This document shows positions 26,176 through 33,923 of a stretch of DNA of 64,000 nucleotides, one piece after another. Made by a program: the position numbers and the translations under genes. This DNA comes from Mucilaginibacter gossypii (GTDB taxonomy: Bacteria > Bacteroidota > Bacteroidia > Sphingobacteriales > Sphingobacteriaceae): assembly GCF_900100945.1 (NCBI RefSeq), contig NZ_FNCG01000001.1, positions 434,001 through 498,000 on the forward strand, given 5' to 3'. Numbering within the stretch: position 1 is the stretch's first letter; every line of letters begins with the position of its first letter. Below the pieces are notes generated by a model that ran no database searches, was not told where the DNA came from, and saw only the letters and a program-made list of their open reading frames with translations.

Positions 26176-26670
26176 ATGACAATTATGCTTGTTAACAAAA
26201 AATTATTAGTTACGCTAGGTCTGCTATCCATAGTAGTGTTTGGCGCTATGACTACAAGTAAACCGCAGGACGAAGGTTTTAAAAACCTTAAAGTTTTGCC
26301 TAAAAACATTTCGGGCGAGAACCTGCACAAGGTTATGGAAGAGTGGGAGCATTCATTAGGTGTACATTGCAACTTTTGCCATGCCCGTAATGAAGAAACT
26401 AAAAAGATGGATTGGGCAAGCGATGCCAAGCCTGAAAAAGCAATGGCGCGCGATATGTATAAAATGATGAACAAAATTAACCAGAAGTATTTTCATGCAA
26501 AAAAGGATTCTTTAGGCATGATCATGCAAAGTGGTGTTAACTGCAATACCTGTCACCGTGGTACAGCTCATCCAGAGGTTATGGTACCTGACGGAAAAGG
26601 TCCGGGTGGTCAGCCTGGTCCGCCGTCTGCTGGTCCTGCTCCGGGCAGCCCTGCGCCAACTAAGCCATAA
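26176..26670 (+). CDS. Diheme c-type cytochrome (reaction-centre cytochrome-like)
   Basis: Exported electron carrier, 164 residues. An N-terminal hydrophobic leader (LLVTLGLLSIVVFGAM) is followed by two CxxCH haem sites, HCNFCHARN near residue 64 and NCNTCHRGTAHPE near residue 130, in the spacing of the CytoC_RC-like family found in non-phototrophic bacteria. Methionines between the sites (KAMARDMYKMMNKIN) can be axial ligands. The tail is a Gly/Pro-rich linker (GGQPGPPSAGPAPGSPAP), likely a flexible tether. An alternative ATG lies three codons downstream. A strong terminator follows, so it is probably monocistronic. Redox partner unknown. Confidence 0.88.
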   Translation: MTIMLVNKKLLVTLGLLSIVVFGAMTTSKPQDEGFKNLKVLPKNISGENLHKVMEEWEHSLGVHCNFCHARNEETKKMDWASDAKPEKAMARDMYKMMNKINQKYFHAKKDSLGMIMQSGVNCNTCHRGTAHPEVMVPDGKGPGGQPGPPSAGPAPGSPAPTKP

Positions 26671-26693
26671 TTAACAAGTGTATTAGTATAATT

Positions 26694-26729
26694 AAATGCC
26701 TTTGGTAACCCCAGGGGCATTTTTGTTTT
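26694..26729 (+). terminator. Rho-independent terminator after cytochrome c
   Basis: AAATGCCTTTGG pairs with CCAGGGGCATTT over 12 positions (two G-U pairs), loop TAACC, followed by a T-rich run. Standard layout 24 nt after the stop codon. Confidence 0.85.
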
Positions 26730-26997
26730 ATAGTGGTTATTATCAGCTGTGTTTACCTGCAAAGTAAAAATTAGGTTAAGGATTTTGTTATTTAACTGTT
26801 GAATATTTATAATTTTTGACAGATAGCTTCAAACTGTATTCATGAAAAATTCATGCTTGGTAACGATCTTTATACACCATAGAGGTTCGTTGGTTTTATT
26901 TAGAGAATTGCTAGTTGATTTATGATCAAATTTGCAATGTTGATTTATGAAACCGGGGACTAATTATTGTAACCTTTAATATTATCATAATTAATAA
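26730..26997. other. AT-rich intergenic region
   Basis: No gene or clear regulatory motif found. A short near-direct repeat ATTCATG is present around 26840-26855. Confidence 0.4.
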
Positions 26998-27201
26998 ATG
27001 ACTGCTGAGTTTCAGATTAAGCCACAGGAGCAAGCTAATATCTCAACAAATTCCAGCGATTTATTTTGCCGGAATTGCAAAAACCGGTTGAGCCGTATCA
27101 AACGGAGCAGCCTGGCAAAATTTTTATTGTTGGGTTTACCCTTTAAAAAATACATCTGTTATAAGTGCTCCCGTAAAACCTACAGGTGGGCCCCCAAATA
27201 A
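26998..27201 (+). CDS. Small zinc-ribbon-like protein, function unknown
   Basis: 67 residues with two CxxC pairs, FCRNCKNRL at about 23-31 and ICYKCSRK at about 53-60, spaced 26 residues apart as in a small zinc ribbon. The segment between them is basic and partly hydrophobic (RIKRSSLAKFLLLGLPFKKY). The start is an ATG with no better alternative. It stands alone 67 nt upstream of the biotin carboxylase gene. The cysteine pattern supports a real gene; a role in nucleic-acid or protein binding is only a guess. Confidence 0.65.
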   Translation: MTAEFQIKPQEQANISTNSSDLFCRNCKNRLSRIKRSSLAKFLLLGLPFKKYICYKCSRKTYRWAPK

Positions 27202-27268
27202 TACTTCAATCGTTTTTATAGCATTGGGCATATAGTATCTTTTTGTGTAAATCAATTACATTTGTTTT

Positions 27269-28753
27269 ATGCAGAAAATACTGATTGCCAACCGTGGTGA
27301 AATAGCTTTACGAATTATGCGCTCGGCGCGCGAAATGGGTATTAAAACCGTTGCGGTTTATTCACATGCTGATCGGGACGCCCTGCACGTGCGCTATGCT
27401 GATGAGGCTGTAAATATCGGGGAAGCTCCATCCAGTCAATCCTATCTTATTGGAGAAAAGATCATAGCTGCATGTAAGCAAACCGGGGCTGAAGGCATTC
27501 ACCCTGGATATGGATTTTTAAGCGAAAATGCCGGTTTTGCCAGGCTGGTTAAGGATTCGGGACTTATTCTTATTGGCCCATCTCCCGAGGCCATGGAAGT
27601 AATGGGTAACAAGTTATCGGCCAAAGCTGCGGCACTCAGGTATAATATTCCGATGGTACCCGGAACGGAAGAAGCCATTACTGATGTTAACGAGGCTAAG
27701 AAACGGGCTATTGAGGTAGGTTTTCCAATATTGATCAAAGCAGCCGCGGGCGGCGGGGGTAAGGGGATGCGCATTGTTGAAGGCCCGGCAGACTTTGAAG
27801 AGCAAATGCAATTGGCTGTATCCGAAGCTACCTCAGCTTTTGGCGACGGCTCTGTTTTCATTGAGCGCTATGTATCATCTCCCAAACACATCGAGATCCA
27901 GGTACTTAGCGATACGCATGGTAATATTGTGCACCTGTTTGAGCGGGATTGTTCGGTACAGCGCCGCCATCAAAAAGTAGTTGAGGAGGCGCCATCGGCA
28001 ATATTAACACCCGAGATCAGGGAAAAGATGGGGCGTTGTGCGGTTGATGTAGCCCGGTCTGTAAATTATACGGGTGCAGGTACGGTTGAATTTATCATGG
28101 ATGAAGGGTTGAATTTTTACTTTCTGGAAATGAATACCCGTTTACAGGTTGAGCACCCTGTTACAGAACTGATAACCGGTATTGACCTGGTAAAGGAGCA
28201 AATTAAAATTGCAAGGGGCGAGGCTATCAGTTTTAAACGGGAAGATTTGAAGATTCATGGTCATGCCATTGAACTGCGTGTTTATGCCGAAGATCCGGCC
28301 AATAATTTTTTACCGGATATCGGCACGCTGCAAACCTATATAACCCCAAAAGGGCCTGGCGTACGGGTTGACGATGGGTTTGAGCAAGGCATGGAGATTC
28401 CCATTTATTACGACCCGATGATAGCCAAGCTGATAACCTTTGCGGATACCCGCGCTGAAGCAATTGAGCGGATGATAAGGGCTATAGATGAATATCAAAT
28501 CACCGGTATTACTACCACCCTCGGTTTCGGCCGTTTTGTAATGCAGCACGAAGCTTTTACCTCTGGCAATTTTGATACCCATTTTGTAAAAAAATATTTT
28601 TCGCCCGAGGTGCTGCTGGAAAGTCGCGAGGATGAAGCTATTGTAGCAGCAATAGTAATGGAACAGCTCTTGAGCAAAAAAAGGGTTTCAATTGCTGCCC
28701 CGGTAGAGGTAGCTAACTCAAGCAACTGGATCAAGAACAGGAAGCAGATTTAA
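27269..28753 (+). CDS. accC: Biotin carboxylase subunit of acyl-CoA carboxylase
   Basis: ATP-dependent carboxylation of biotin, the first half-reaction of acetyl- or propionyl-CoA carboxylase. N-terminal domain KILIANRGEIALRIMRSARE, ATP-grasp with the glycine-rich loop KAAAGGGGKGMRIV, HIEIQVLSDTHGNIVHLFER, catalytic EMNTRLQVEHPVTE, and C-terminal RVYAEDP. At 494 residues it is about 45 longer than E. coli AccC; the extra tail is usual for the Bacteroidota acyl-CoA carboxylase subunit. No biotin carrier or carboxyltransferase gene is adjacent, so whether acetyl-CoA or propionyl-CoA is the substrate stays open. Its stop codon overlaps that of the convergent Nudix gene. TACATTTG, a -7-like box, ends 4 nt before the ATG. 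Confidence 0.9.
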   Translation: MQKILIANRGEIALRIMRSAREMGIKTVAVYSHADRDALHVRYADEAVNIGEAPSSQSYLIGEKIIAACKQTGAEGIHPGYGFLSENAGFARLVKDSGLILIGPSPEAMEVMGNKLSAKAAALRYNIPMVPGTEEAITDVNEAKKRAIEVGFPILIKAAAGGGGKGMRIVEGPADFEEQMQLAVSEATSAFGDGSVFIERYVSSPKHIEIQVLSDTHGNIVHLFERDCSVQRRHQKVVEEAPSAILTPEIREKMGRCAVDVARSVNYTGAGTVEFIMDEGLNFYFLEMNTRLQVEHPVTELITGIDLVKEQIKIARGEAISFKREDLKIHGHAIELRVYAEDPANNFLPDIGTLQTYITPKGPGVRVDDGFEQGMEIPIYYDPMIAKLITFADTRAEAIERMIRAIDEYQITGITTTLGFGRFVMQHEAFTSGNFDTHFVKKYFSPEVLLESREDEAIVAAIVMEQLLSKKRVSIAAPVEVANSSNWIKNRKQI

Positions 28754-29211
28754 TAATTGTTGATCGCGGCCAGTTCATCTATCAAAGCTGCCTGAGCAGG
28801 GTTGATCTTTATTTTTGCTGTCGCCATATCAAACCATTCGGCACGATCAATTTCATCAAAAGTTTGTTTTTTTCCTGAGCGAGGCGGCCATTCTATTTCA
28901 AAGGTATTGCTTTTGATATTTCCCGGATCAATATTGCCTTCAACAGCCCAGGCCAGTACTGTTTTACCCCCCTTTTGTTTTATAAAGTTCAACGCTATAA
29001 AATCCCCGGTTATTTCATGCCCGGTTTCTTCCCGAAATTCACGCTTTGCTGCCTTGAGGGGATCTTCGTCGGGAAGATATTCACCTTTGGGTACCGACCA
29101 CGAGCCTTCATCCTTGTTTTTAAAGAACGGCCCGCCCGGATGTACAAGAAACACCTGCAAACCATGAGCTGCTTTACGGTATAATAAGATCCCTGCGCTT
29201 TGCTTTGGCAT
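28750..29211 (-). CDS. Nudix hydrolase
   Basis: Hydrolyses a nucleoside diphosphate linked to another group. 153 residues with a full Nudix box beginning GEYLPDEDPLKAAKREFREE and ending TGHEI, plus KNKDEGSWSVPKG before it. The GILLYRK start and SVPKGE motif resemble the Ap4A-hydrolase/NTP-pyrophosphohydrolase-like branch, but the substrate cannot be set. It is convergent with accC, sharing TTAA at both stop codons, and divergent from the SRPBCC gene. Confidence 0.92.
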   Translation of the reverse strand: MPKQSAGILLYRKAAHGLQVFLVHPGGPFFKNKDEGSWSVPKGEYLPDEDPLKAAKREFREETGHEITGDFIALNFIKQKGGKTVLAWAVEGNIDPGNIKSNTFEIEWPPRSGKKQTFDEIDRAEWFDMATAKIKINPAQAALIDELAAINNY

Positions 29212-29297
29212 GTTTAAGATTTAAAGGCAAGTTAATGAAAGGCTTAATTATAATTGTTATTTTTGATACAAACGCCCCAAACCGATATACAATTATT

Positions 29298-29795
29298 ATG
29301 GCAGACAACAGATGGAGCAAATTTAAAGTAACTGCTGATGTTGATACGGACGTACGCAGTATGTATGAAGCCTGGGCTACTCCCGAAGGCCTGGAAACCT
29401 GGTTTTTGCGTAAGGCTGATTTTTTTGCCATAGCAGGCCGTCAACGCGAACCGCAGGAGTTTATAAAAAAAGAGGATACTTATACCTGGCATTGGCATGG
29501 GTTTGATGATACCATTTCCGAAAACGGACAGGTGCTGGAAGCCAACGGCGCCGATTTTATAAAATTTACTTTTACAGGCGGCAGTATAGTGAGTGTATCT
29601 ATCACTGCTAAACTGGGCGTTGTTATTGTTGAACTGGTGCAGGAAAACATCCCCGAAGAAGCCGACCCCGAAAAAAATCTTTATGTGCAATGCCAACTTG
29701 GCTGGACATTTTATCTGGCCAACCTGAAATCGGTGCTGGAGGGCGGCAAAGATCTTCGCAATAAGCGTAAGGATTTGTTCTCGAGTTTCAAATAA
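29298..29795 (+). CDS. SRPBCC/AHSA1-like domain protein
   Basis: 165 residues with a START-like lipid/ligand-binding fold. The ATG at 29298 (MADNRWSKFKVTADVDTDV) is the natural start; a longer frame exists upstream but would overlap the Nudix gene. Typical sites are RSMYEAWATPEGLETWFL at the N-terminus, the strand-rich middle and the C-terminal helix QCQLGWTFYLANLKSVLEGG. Proteins of this group bind hydrophobic ligands or act as Hsp90 co-chaperone-like factors. The gene stands between Nudix and riboflavin synthase genes without an obvious link. Confidence 0.85.
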   Translation: MADNRWSKFKVTADVDTDVRSMYEAWATPEGLETWFLRKADFFAIAGRQREPQEFIKKEDTYTWHWHGFDDTISENGQVLEANGADFIKFTFTGGSIVSVSITAKLGVVIVELVQENIPEEADPEKNLYVQCQLGWTFYLANLKSVLEGGKDLRNKRKDLFSSFK

Positions 29796-29833
29796 TTTCA
29801 TTTACTGCTGACAAACCATAGTGCAAAATATTT

Positions 29834-29841
29834 TAGCTTTG
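29834..29841 (+). promoter_or_regulatory. Possible -7 element before ribE
   Basis: TAGCTTTG matches TAnnTTTG 41 bp upstream of the riboflavin synthase start. A -33 TTG at the right distance is not seen. The 86 bp gap is too short for an FMN riboswitch. Confidence 0.35.
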
Positions 29842-29881
29842 GGTCAATCAAAATAGCCCCTTTCAACGGGCCGGGAAGCAT

Positions 29882-30466
29882 ATGTTTACAGGAATTATAG
29901 AAACTTTAGGGAAGATCACCGATCTGCAGCAGGAAAAAGGCAACCTTAATATTACAGTAGAATCGGCTATATCGCACGAGCTCAAGATCGATCAATCGGT
30001 AGCGCACAATGGTGTATGCCTTACTGTGGTAGCTTTAGCCGATGGCTTGCACGTGGTAACCGCGATTGAAGAAACATTAAATAAAACCAATCTTTCGCAG
30101 CTCAAAGTTGGCGACCCGGTAAACCTGGAACGCTGCATGCAAATGAATGCCAGGCTCGATGGCCACATTGTTCAGGGCCATGTTGACCAGGTGGCTGTTT
30201 GCACCGCGTTTAAAGAACTTGACGGCAGTTGGGAATATACCTTTGAATATGATGCAGCAAGCGGCAATGTAACCGTAGAAAAAGGATCTATCTGTGTAAA
30301 TGGTATCAGCCTAACCGTGGTTAATTCGCATGCCAATAGTTTTTCTGTAGCTATTATTCCGTATACATTTGAGCATACCAACCTGCACAATGTGCGGGTT
30401 GGCAGCCAGGTTAACCTCGAGTTTGATATCATAGGCAAATACGTTGCCCGCTTAATGCAACGCTAA
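29882..30466 (+). CDS. ribE: Riboflavin synthase alpha subunit
   Basis: Converts two 6,7-dimethyl-8-ribityllumazines to riboflavin and a pyrimidinedione, the last step of riboflavin synthesis. 194 residues with the internal duplication of two lumazine-binding beta barrels: first MFTGIIETLGKI, VAHNGVCLTVV and GHIVQGHVDQVA; second GSICVNGISLTVV and IPYTFEHTNLHNVRVGSQVN. The start MFTGIIE is invariant in the family. No other rib genes are adjacent. The stop overlaps that of the convergent TPR gene by four bases (CTAA). Confidence 0.96.
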   Translation: MFTGIIETLGKITDLQQEKGNLNITVESAISHELKIDQSVAHNGVCLTVVALADGLHVVTAIEETLNKTNLSQLKVGDPVNLERCMQMNARLDGHIVQGHVDQVAVCTAFKELDGSWEYTFEYDAASGNVTVEKGSICVNGISLTVVNSHANSFSVAIIPYTFEHTNLHNVRVGSQVNLEFDIIGKYVARLMQR

Positions 30467-31605
30467 ATTCCCAAAGATTTAATGCGCTCCCTGGAGTACG
30501 CTATATAAGTTTTTTGTGTCTCCTTTGGTTTACTTGCCAGGTACTTTTTATAGTACTTAATAGCTGTTGCCTTATTCTTCAGTTCGGTATCATACAGGGT
30601 TGCAAGTGCATAATAGGTAATAGGGTCGGGTTTATAAAGCAAGCTTTTCTGGTAAGCTTGAACTGCATTTTTAAGCTGGTGCAGCCTGTCGTACGAATCA
30701 CCTTTTTCATTGTAATAGGAGCTCACCCCTGTAGATATTGCTTCTTCAATGGCCTTATCCAGGTAAGTTATCGCTTTTGAGTCGTTGTGCAGGGCTTTGT
30801 AGCTCATGGCTGTATAATAATATGAAGCTTCTGTGCCGGTATTACCGTCCTCCAATGTTTTGAAAGTTTTAATACAATCCGGATAGTTGCCGGTCATGTA
30901 ATAAGAAGTGGCCAGCATGGATACAATGCTGCCGGCCTGCTCGCCCGCGTCTATTAGTTTTTTGGTAATGGCGATAGTTACTGGATACCTTTTTAATGCG
31001 TACGAGGCCTGGGCCTTGCCTTTCAGGAGCAGCAAATTGGCAGTATCGGCAACAAGTGCTTTGTCGATAATATTTTCAGCATTGCCATATAGTTTAAGGT
31101 TGATGAAGAAGGACGACAGGTCATAGGCTACATCAGGGTTAAGCGGATTGATCTTATTAGCTTTTTGCAGATATACAATGCTCCCCTCTATATCGCCTAA
31201 ATTTTGCGACAGGTCTGCCAGTTGCTTATACACATCAAAGTTGGTGGTATCTTTCAACAGGATCTTCTTTACATATACGATCGCTTTTTTATTATTACCG
31301 CGCCTTTTAATGATCTCGCTCATGTTATATAGATTAATGAGGCTGGTGGTATCCGTAGCGTAAATGCGCTGGTAATAATTTTCGGCATCGGGCAGGCGGG
31401 ATGCCATTTTTGAGGTGTAGGCGAGTTTAGCTAACACTTTAACATCGATAACGGGCTCGTGATATATTTTTTTGAGGTAATCTGCCGCGTCGGCAAAACG
31501 CTGGTTTTGATAATAATCAAGCAGGAGCGAATCATTAACGGTTTGCTGAGCGTGTAGTTGCAATACTGATAAGATAAGGAATAGGGTTATAAATAGGTTT
31601 TTCAT
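30463..31605 (-). CDS. Secreted TPR-repeat protein
   Basis: 380 residues with a signal peptide (1-20, LQLHAQ) and about eight tetratricopeptide repeats through the rest of the protein, for example FADAADYLKKIY, PDAENYYQRIYATD, DVYKQLADLSQNLGDIEGSI and AITYLDKAIEEA. Such periplasmic TPR proteins are protein-binding scaffolds; no partner can be named. Convergent with ribE. A perfect 16 bp palindrome lies against its start codon and may be an operator. Confidence 0.87.
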   Translation of the reverse strand: MKNLFITLFLILSVLQLHAQQTVNDSLLLDYYQNQRFADAADYLKKIYHEPVIDVKVLAKLAYTSKMASRLPDAENYYQRIYATDTTSLINLYNMSEIIKRRGNNKKAIVYVKKILLKDTTNFDVYKQLADLSQNLGDIEGSIVYLQKANKINPLNPDVAYDLSSFFINLKLYGNAENIIDKALVADTANLLLLKGKAQASYALKRYPVTIAITKKLIDAGEQAGSIVSMLATSYYMTGNYPDCIKTFKTLEDGNTGTEASYYYTAMSYKALHNDSKAITYLDKAIEEAISTGVSSYYNEKGDSYDRLHQLKNAVQAYQKSLLYKPDPITYYALATLYDTELKNKATAIKYYKKYLASKPKETQKTYIAYSRERIKSLGI

Positions 31606-31621
31606 AACTAAATATTTAGTT
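31606..31621 (-). promoter_or_regulatory. Perfect palindrome at the start of the TPR gene
   Basis: AACTAAATATTTAGTT is a perfect 16 bp palindrome abutting the ATG. A partial second copy (AACTAAG / AATAACTTAGTT) follows within 15 bp. Placement fits a repressor site or a start-proximal mRNA structure. Confidence 0.4.
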
Positions 31622-31676
31622 GAACTAAGTTATTAGTTATAAGTGTTAATTCCAAATCTGAAACAATTTTTTATTG

Positions 31677-31713
31677 GTGTGGTTAAAATATAAAGTGATA
31701 CTTAAAACCACAC
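31677..31713 (+). promoter_or_regulatory. Inverted repeat in the 5' leader of the coiled-coil protein gene
   Basis: GTGTGGTT (31677-31684) and AACCACAC (31706-31713) form an 8 bp stem ending 3 nt before the ATG, so folding would hide the translation start region. Confidence 0.4.
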
Positions 31714-31716
31714 ATT

Positions 31717-32004
31717 ATGGATAAGTTAAAGAAATTTGGACTGATGGAAAAAATTGTCCATGAACTGGAAGACCTGAAAAACAGCCAGCAGGCTATTATT
31801 GCTAAGTTAACTAAAATAGAAGTTGATAATATCGAACTTGGTGATAAACGCCTTGAAAAAGATCTGCCCGATATGCACCAGCGTGTATCAGAAAACCTGG
31901 ATACTATTGCAGCCATCCTTGAGGATTTTGCTAATCAAACCGCAAGCTATAGCGACAGCAACAATATAGCCGCCCTGAAAGAGCAGGAAGCATTAGGAAA
32001 ATAA
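31717..32004 (+). CDS. Small coiled-coil protein, function unknown
   Basis: 95 residues, highly charged and helical throughout. Heptad-like spacing of hydrophobic residues in LMEKIVHELEDLKNSQQAII and VSENLDTIAAILEDF suggests a coiled coil. No signal peptide or membrane segment. It is monocistronic, with its own leader hairpin and a perfect terminator six bases after the stop. No family recognised. Confidence 0.75.
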   Translation: MDKLKKFGLMEKIVHELEDLKNSQQAIIAKLTKIEVDNIELGDKRLEKDLPDMHQRVSENLDTIAAILEDFANQTASYSDSNNIAALKEQEALGK

Positions 32005-32010
32005 GTTAAA

Positions 32011-32045
32011 AATAAAATCCCCGTTCTCGGGGATTTTATTTTTAT
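32011..32045 (+). terminator. Strong rho-independent terminator
   Basis: AATAAAATCCCCG and CGGGGATTTTATT form a perfect 13 bp stem with a TTCT loop, followed by TTTTA. It ends the small coiled-coil gene and could act in both directions. Confidence 0.9.
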
Positions 32046-32069
32046 AGTCGTGGTAATACTAAAGCACCA

Positions 32070-32771
32070 TTATTTCTTGTTGATTTTTCCACTATTCCGG
32101 TTATATCTTTTTATGGCCTGGAGATAATTTTTCCATTGGATGCTTTCAATAGCGTCAAGATCGTCACCAACCATAACCCGTAGATTTTCTTCGTTATATT
32201 GGATAATAGGCCCGTTGTTGAGCTGTATAGCAACGATGGATTTTGGATTGAACATTTTCCCTTCGGGGTCACTTAAAAGCGAGTATGCATTAATGGGGCC
32301 GCTTATAAATTTAAACATCCAGCAGCTATCATTAGCGATGCCTGCATAATAATGGGGGGCCAAAGTATTGGCATTTTTTTCAGCTGATGGAGGTGTAAGG
32401 TTTCGGGCTATTTCAATAGTTTGTTCAGGATATATCACTTGTTCCCTGTTTGTATCCGCTTTAGATAGTGACTGATCAACAAACAGCAGGTAACTTTTGT
32501 GTACATAGGCATCTACGTAAATTCTGGACTTAACTTCTTTTTTAGATCCGTTGCGCATCGTTACCAGGAAAGTATACTCTGGGTTGTTGGTACTCTTGTT
32601 GTGATCACTCCAAAAGTCCCACATAGCGAGAGGCGTCTGTCGATCCATTTGTGAGTCCATGTTTTGCGTGTTAAATGTATTGTTAACAGCGGGCAATCCG
32701 TTTTGAGCAGAGGCACATTTTCCTAAAATAACAAAGGAAAAAAGAGAAACATACTTTAATAAAAGTTTCAT
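32070..32771 (-). CDS. Secreted hypothetical protein
   Basis: 233 residues with a signal peptide (about 1-22, GKCASAQ). The mature part is mixed beta and alternating charged segments (EYTFLVTMRNGSKKEVKSRI; FNPKSIVAIQLNNGPIIQYN) and ends in a basic tail. I recognise no family. The gene lies between two hairpins and is probably expressed alone or with the lipoprotein gene upstream at low level. Confidence 0.75.
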   Translation of the reverse strand: MKLLLKYVSLFSFVILGKCASAQNGLPAVNNTFNTQNMDSQMDRQTPLAMWDFWSDHNKSTNNPEYTFLVTMRNGSKKEVKSRIYVDAYVHKSYLLFVDQSLSKADTNREQVIYPEQTIEIARNLTPPSAEKNANTLAPHYYAGIANDSCWMFKFISGPINAYSLLSDPEGKMFNPKSIVAIQLNNGPIIQYNEENLRVMVGDDLDAIESIQWKNYLQAIKRYNRNSGKINKK

Positions 32772-32850
32772 ATATAAAGCTTAGATGGGTTAAATATATG
32801 AAACCAGTTTAACCGAAATGTTAACTTTTACCAATACTAAATAACTTATA

Positions 32851-32879
32851 ACTTACGAAGCTTTTAAAGCTTCGTAAGT
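32851..32879. terminator. Perfect hairpin between two exported-protein genes
   Basis: ACTTACGAAGCTTT and AAAGCTTCGTAAGT are perfect 14 bp inverted arms around one T. Placed 15 bp after the lipoprotein stop on the minus strand. There is no strong T-run on that strand, so it may be a terminator helper or a protein-binding palindrome. Confidence 0.5.
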
Positions 32880-32893
32880 CTTATAGTTCATCA

Positions 32894-33886
32894 CTACTGG
32901 TACTGAATATAAATAGGGGCAGGCTTCAGACTTAACACTTCCTTAGGCGTAAGCATCCTGTGTGGTTCGTTTTTTAAGTCGTTTTTATAAAAAAGTTTAA
33001 AGCCGGTGAACTGTACAGGCTCTTCTGAAATAAAATATTTGTAAGTGCCTTTTTTAAGTTCCGGACCACCCCAGCCATCCATATCCATCACTACCTGTAC
33101 TTCGGGACGTAATTTAATATCCTTGTAGTTGGTTACCATGCGTTTGGTAAAGCGGTGTACAACAAATATTTTAGGTGGGAGGTCATTCTTTTTTGCCAGT
33201 TTGGCCAGGTAGCCGGTTACGTAGTTAATATCATCGGCATCAAAGGTACCTATGCGTTTGCCGGGCACACTGCCTTCCTTCATAGAAAATTCCGGGTCGA
33301 TGCCTAAATGAACGTTTGGCATCTTCATGTATTTCTCTAATAAAGGCAATTCGGTTTGTACTGTGCTGAAGCCAACCTGGATATCTAAAAACACAAGTGC
33401 ATTGATGCTTTTTGCCCAGCTAATCACGGTATCAATCTGGCTAAAGGGCATCCGTAAGTTATGCAGACCATTACGGCCGGCATCAGCCTGGGCCGTTACG
33501 CAGATATAATGTAAGGCCGGTACCACGTTAGTAGCTGTATCAGCCTTTTCCCAGTTCTTTACCTCTTCCTTTAATTTATTGAGCATGGTTTTGCGTGGGT
33601 ATTGGCCCAGCACGCCCATGTTTTTTGAATAGAGGTTACCATAAAACGCTACAATGCGGTTAAATGGTAAAATAGCTCCGGGAAGCGGATATTCTTTGGT
33701 TTTTACCGGCCAGCGACCACTTTTATCGCCATTGGCCAGTTTTTTCATCAGCGAATCGTACTTTAAAGTATCCAGCATGGATGACCTTGCCGACGTATCG
33801 CGGAAATGTTTGCGGGTTGTAGAACAGGCCGTATTAGCAACGGCAATAAAAATAAACAGGGCTAAAGCAGAAATTGTCCTTTTCAA
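32894..33886 (-). CDS. Lipoprotein of unknown function, possible TIM-barrel
   Basis: 330 residues; a lipoprotein signal with lipobox ANTAC (Cys 21) predicts membrane anchoring. The body has a barrel-like order of strands: RIVAFYGNLY, ALHYICVTAQADAG, INALVFLDIQVGF, NVHLGIDPEFSM, KIFVVHRF and VQVVMDMDGWGGP, reminiscent of glycosyl-hydrolase-like or polysaccharide-related TIM barrels with acidic residues at strand ends (DPEF, DMDG). No known catalytic motif could be assigned. It lies between hscA and a secreted hypothetical gene, all on the minus strand. Confidence 0.8.
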   Translation of the reverse strand: MKRTISALALFIFIAVANTACSTTRKHFRDTSARSSMLDTLKYDSLMKKLANGDKSGRWPVKTKEYPLPGAILPFNRIVAFYGNLYSKNMGVLGQYPRKTMLNKLKEEVKNWEKADTATNVVPALHYICVTAQADAGRNGLHNLRMPFSQIDTVISWAKSINALVFLDIQVGFSTVQTELPLLEKYMKMPNVHLGIDPEFSMKEGSVPGKRIGTFDADDINYVTGYLAKLAKKNDLPPKIFVVHRFTKRMVTNYKDIKLRPEVQVVMDMDGWGGPELKKGTYKYFISEEPVQFTGFKLFYKNDLKNEPHRMLTPKEVLSLKPAPIYIQYQ

Positions 33887-33923
33887 ATTTTAAGATTTTT
33901 GACTTAATGAGCAATATCTGTGC

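Noticed and set aside
29244-29801. 185-codon minus-strand frame over the SRPBCC gene
   Set aside because: The plus-strand frame gives a recognisable START-like protein; the reverse frame has no family features.
29796-29881. FMN riboswitch before ribE
   Set aside because: The gap is only 86 bp and contains none of the conserved RFN helices.
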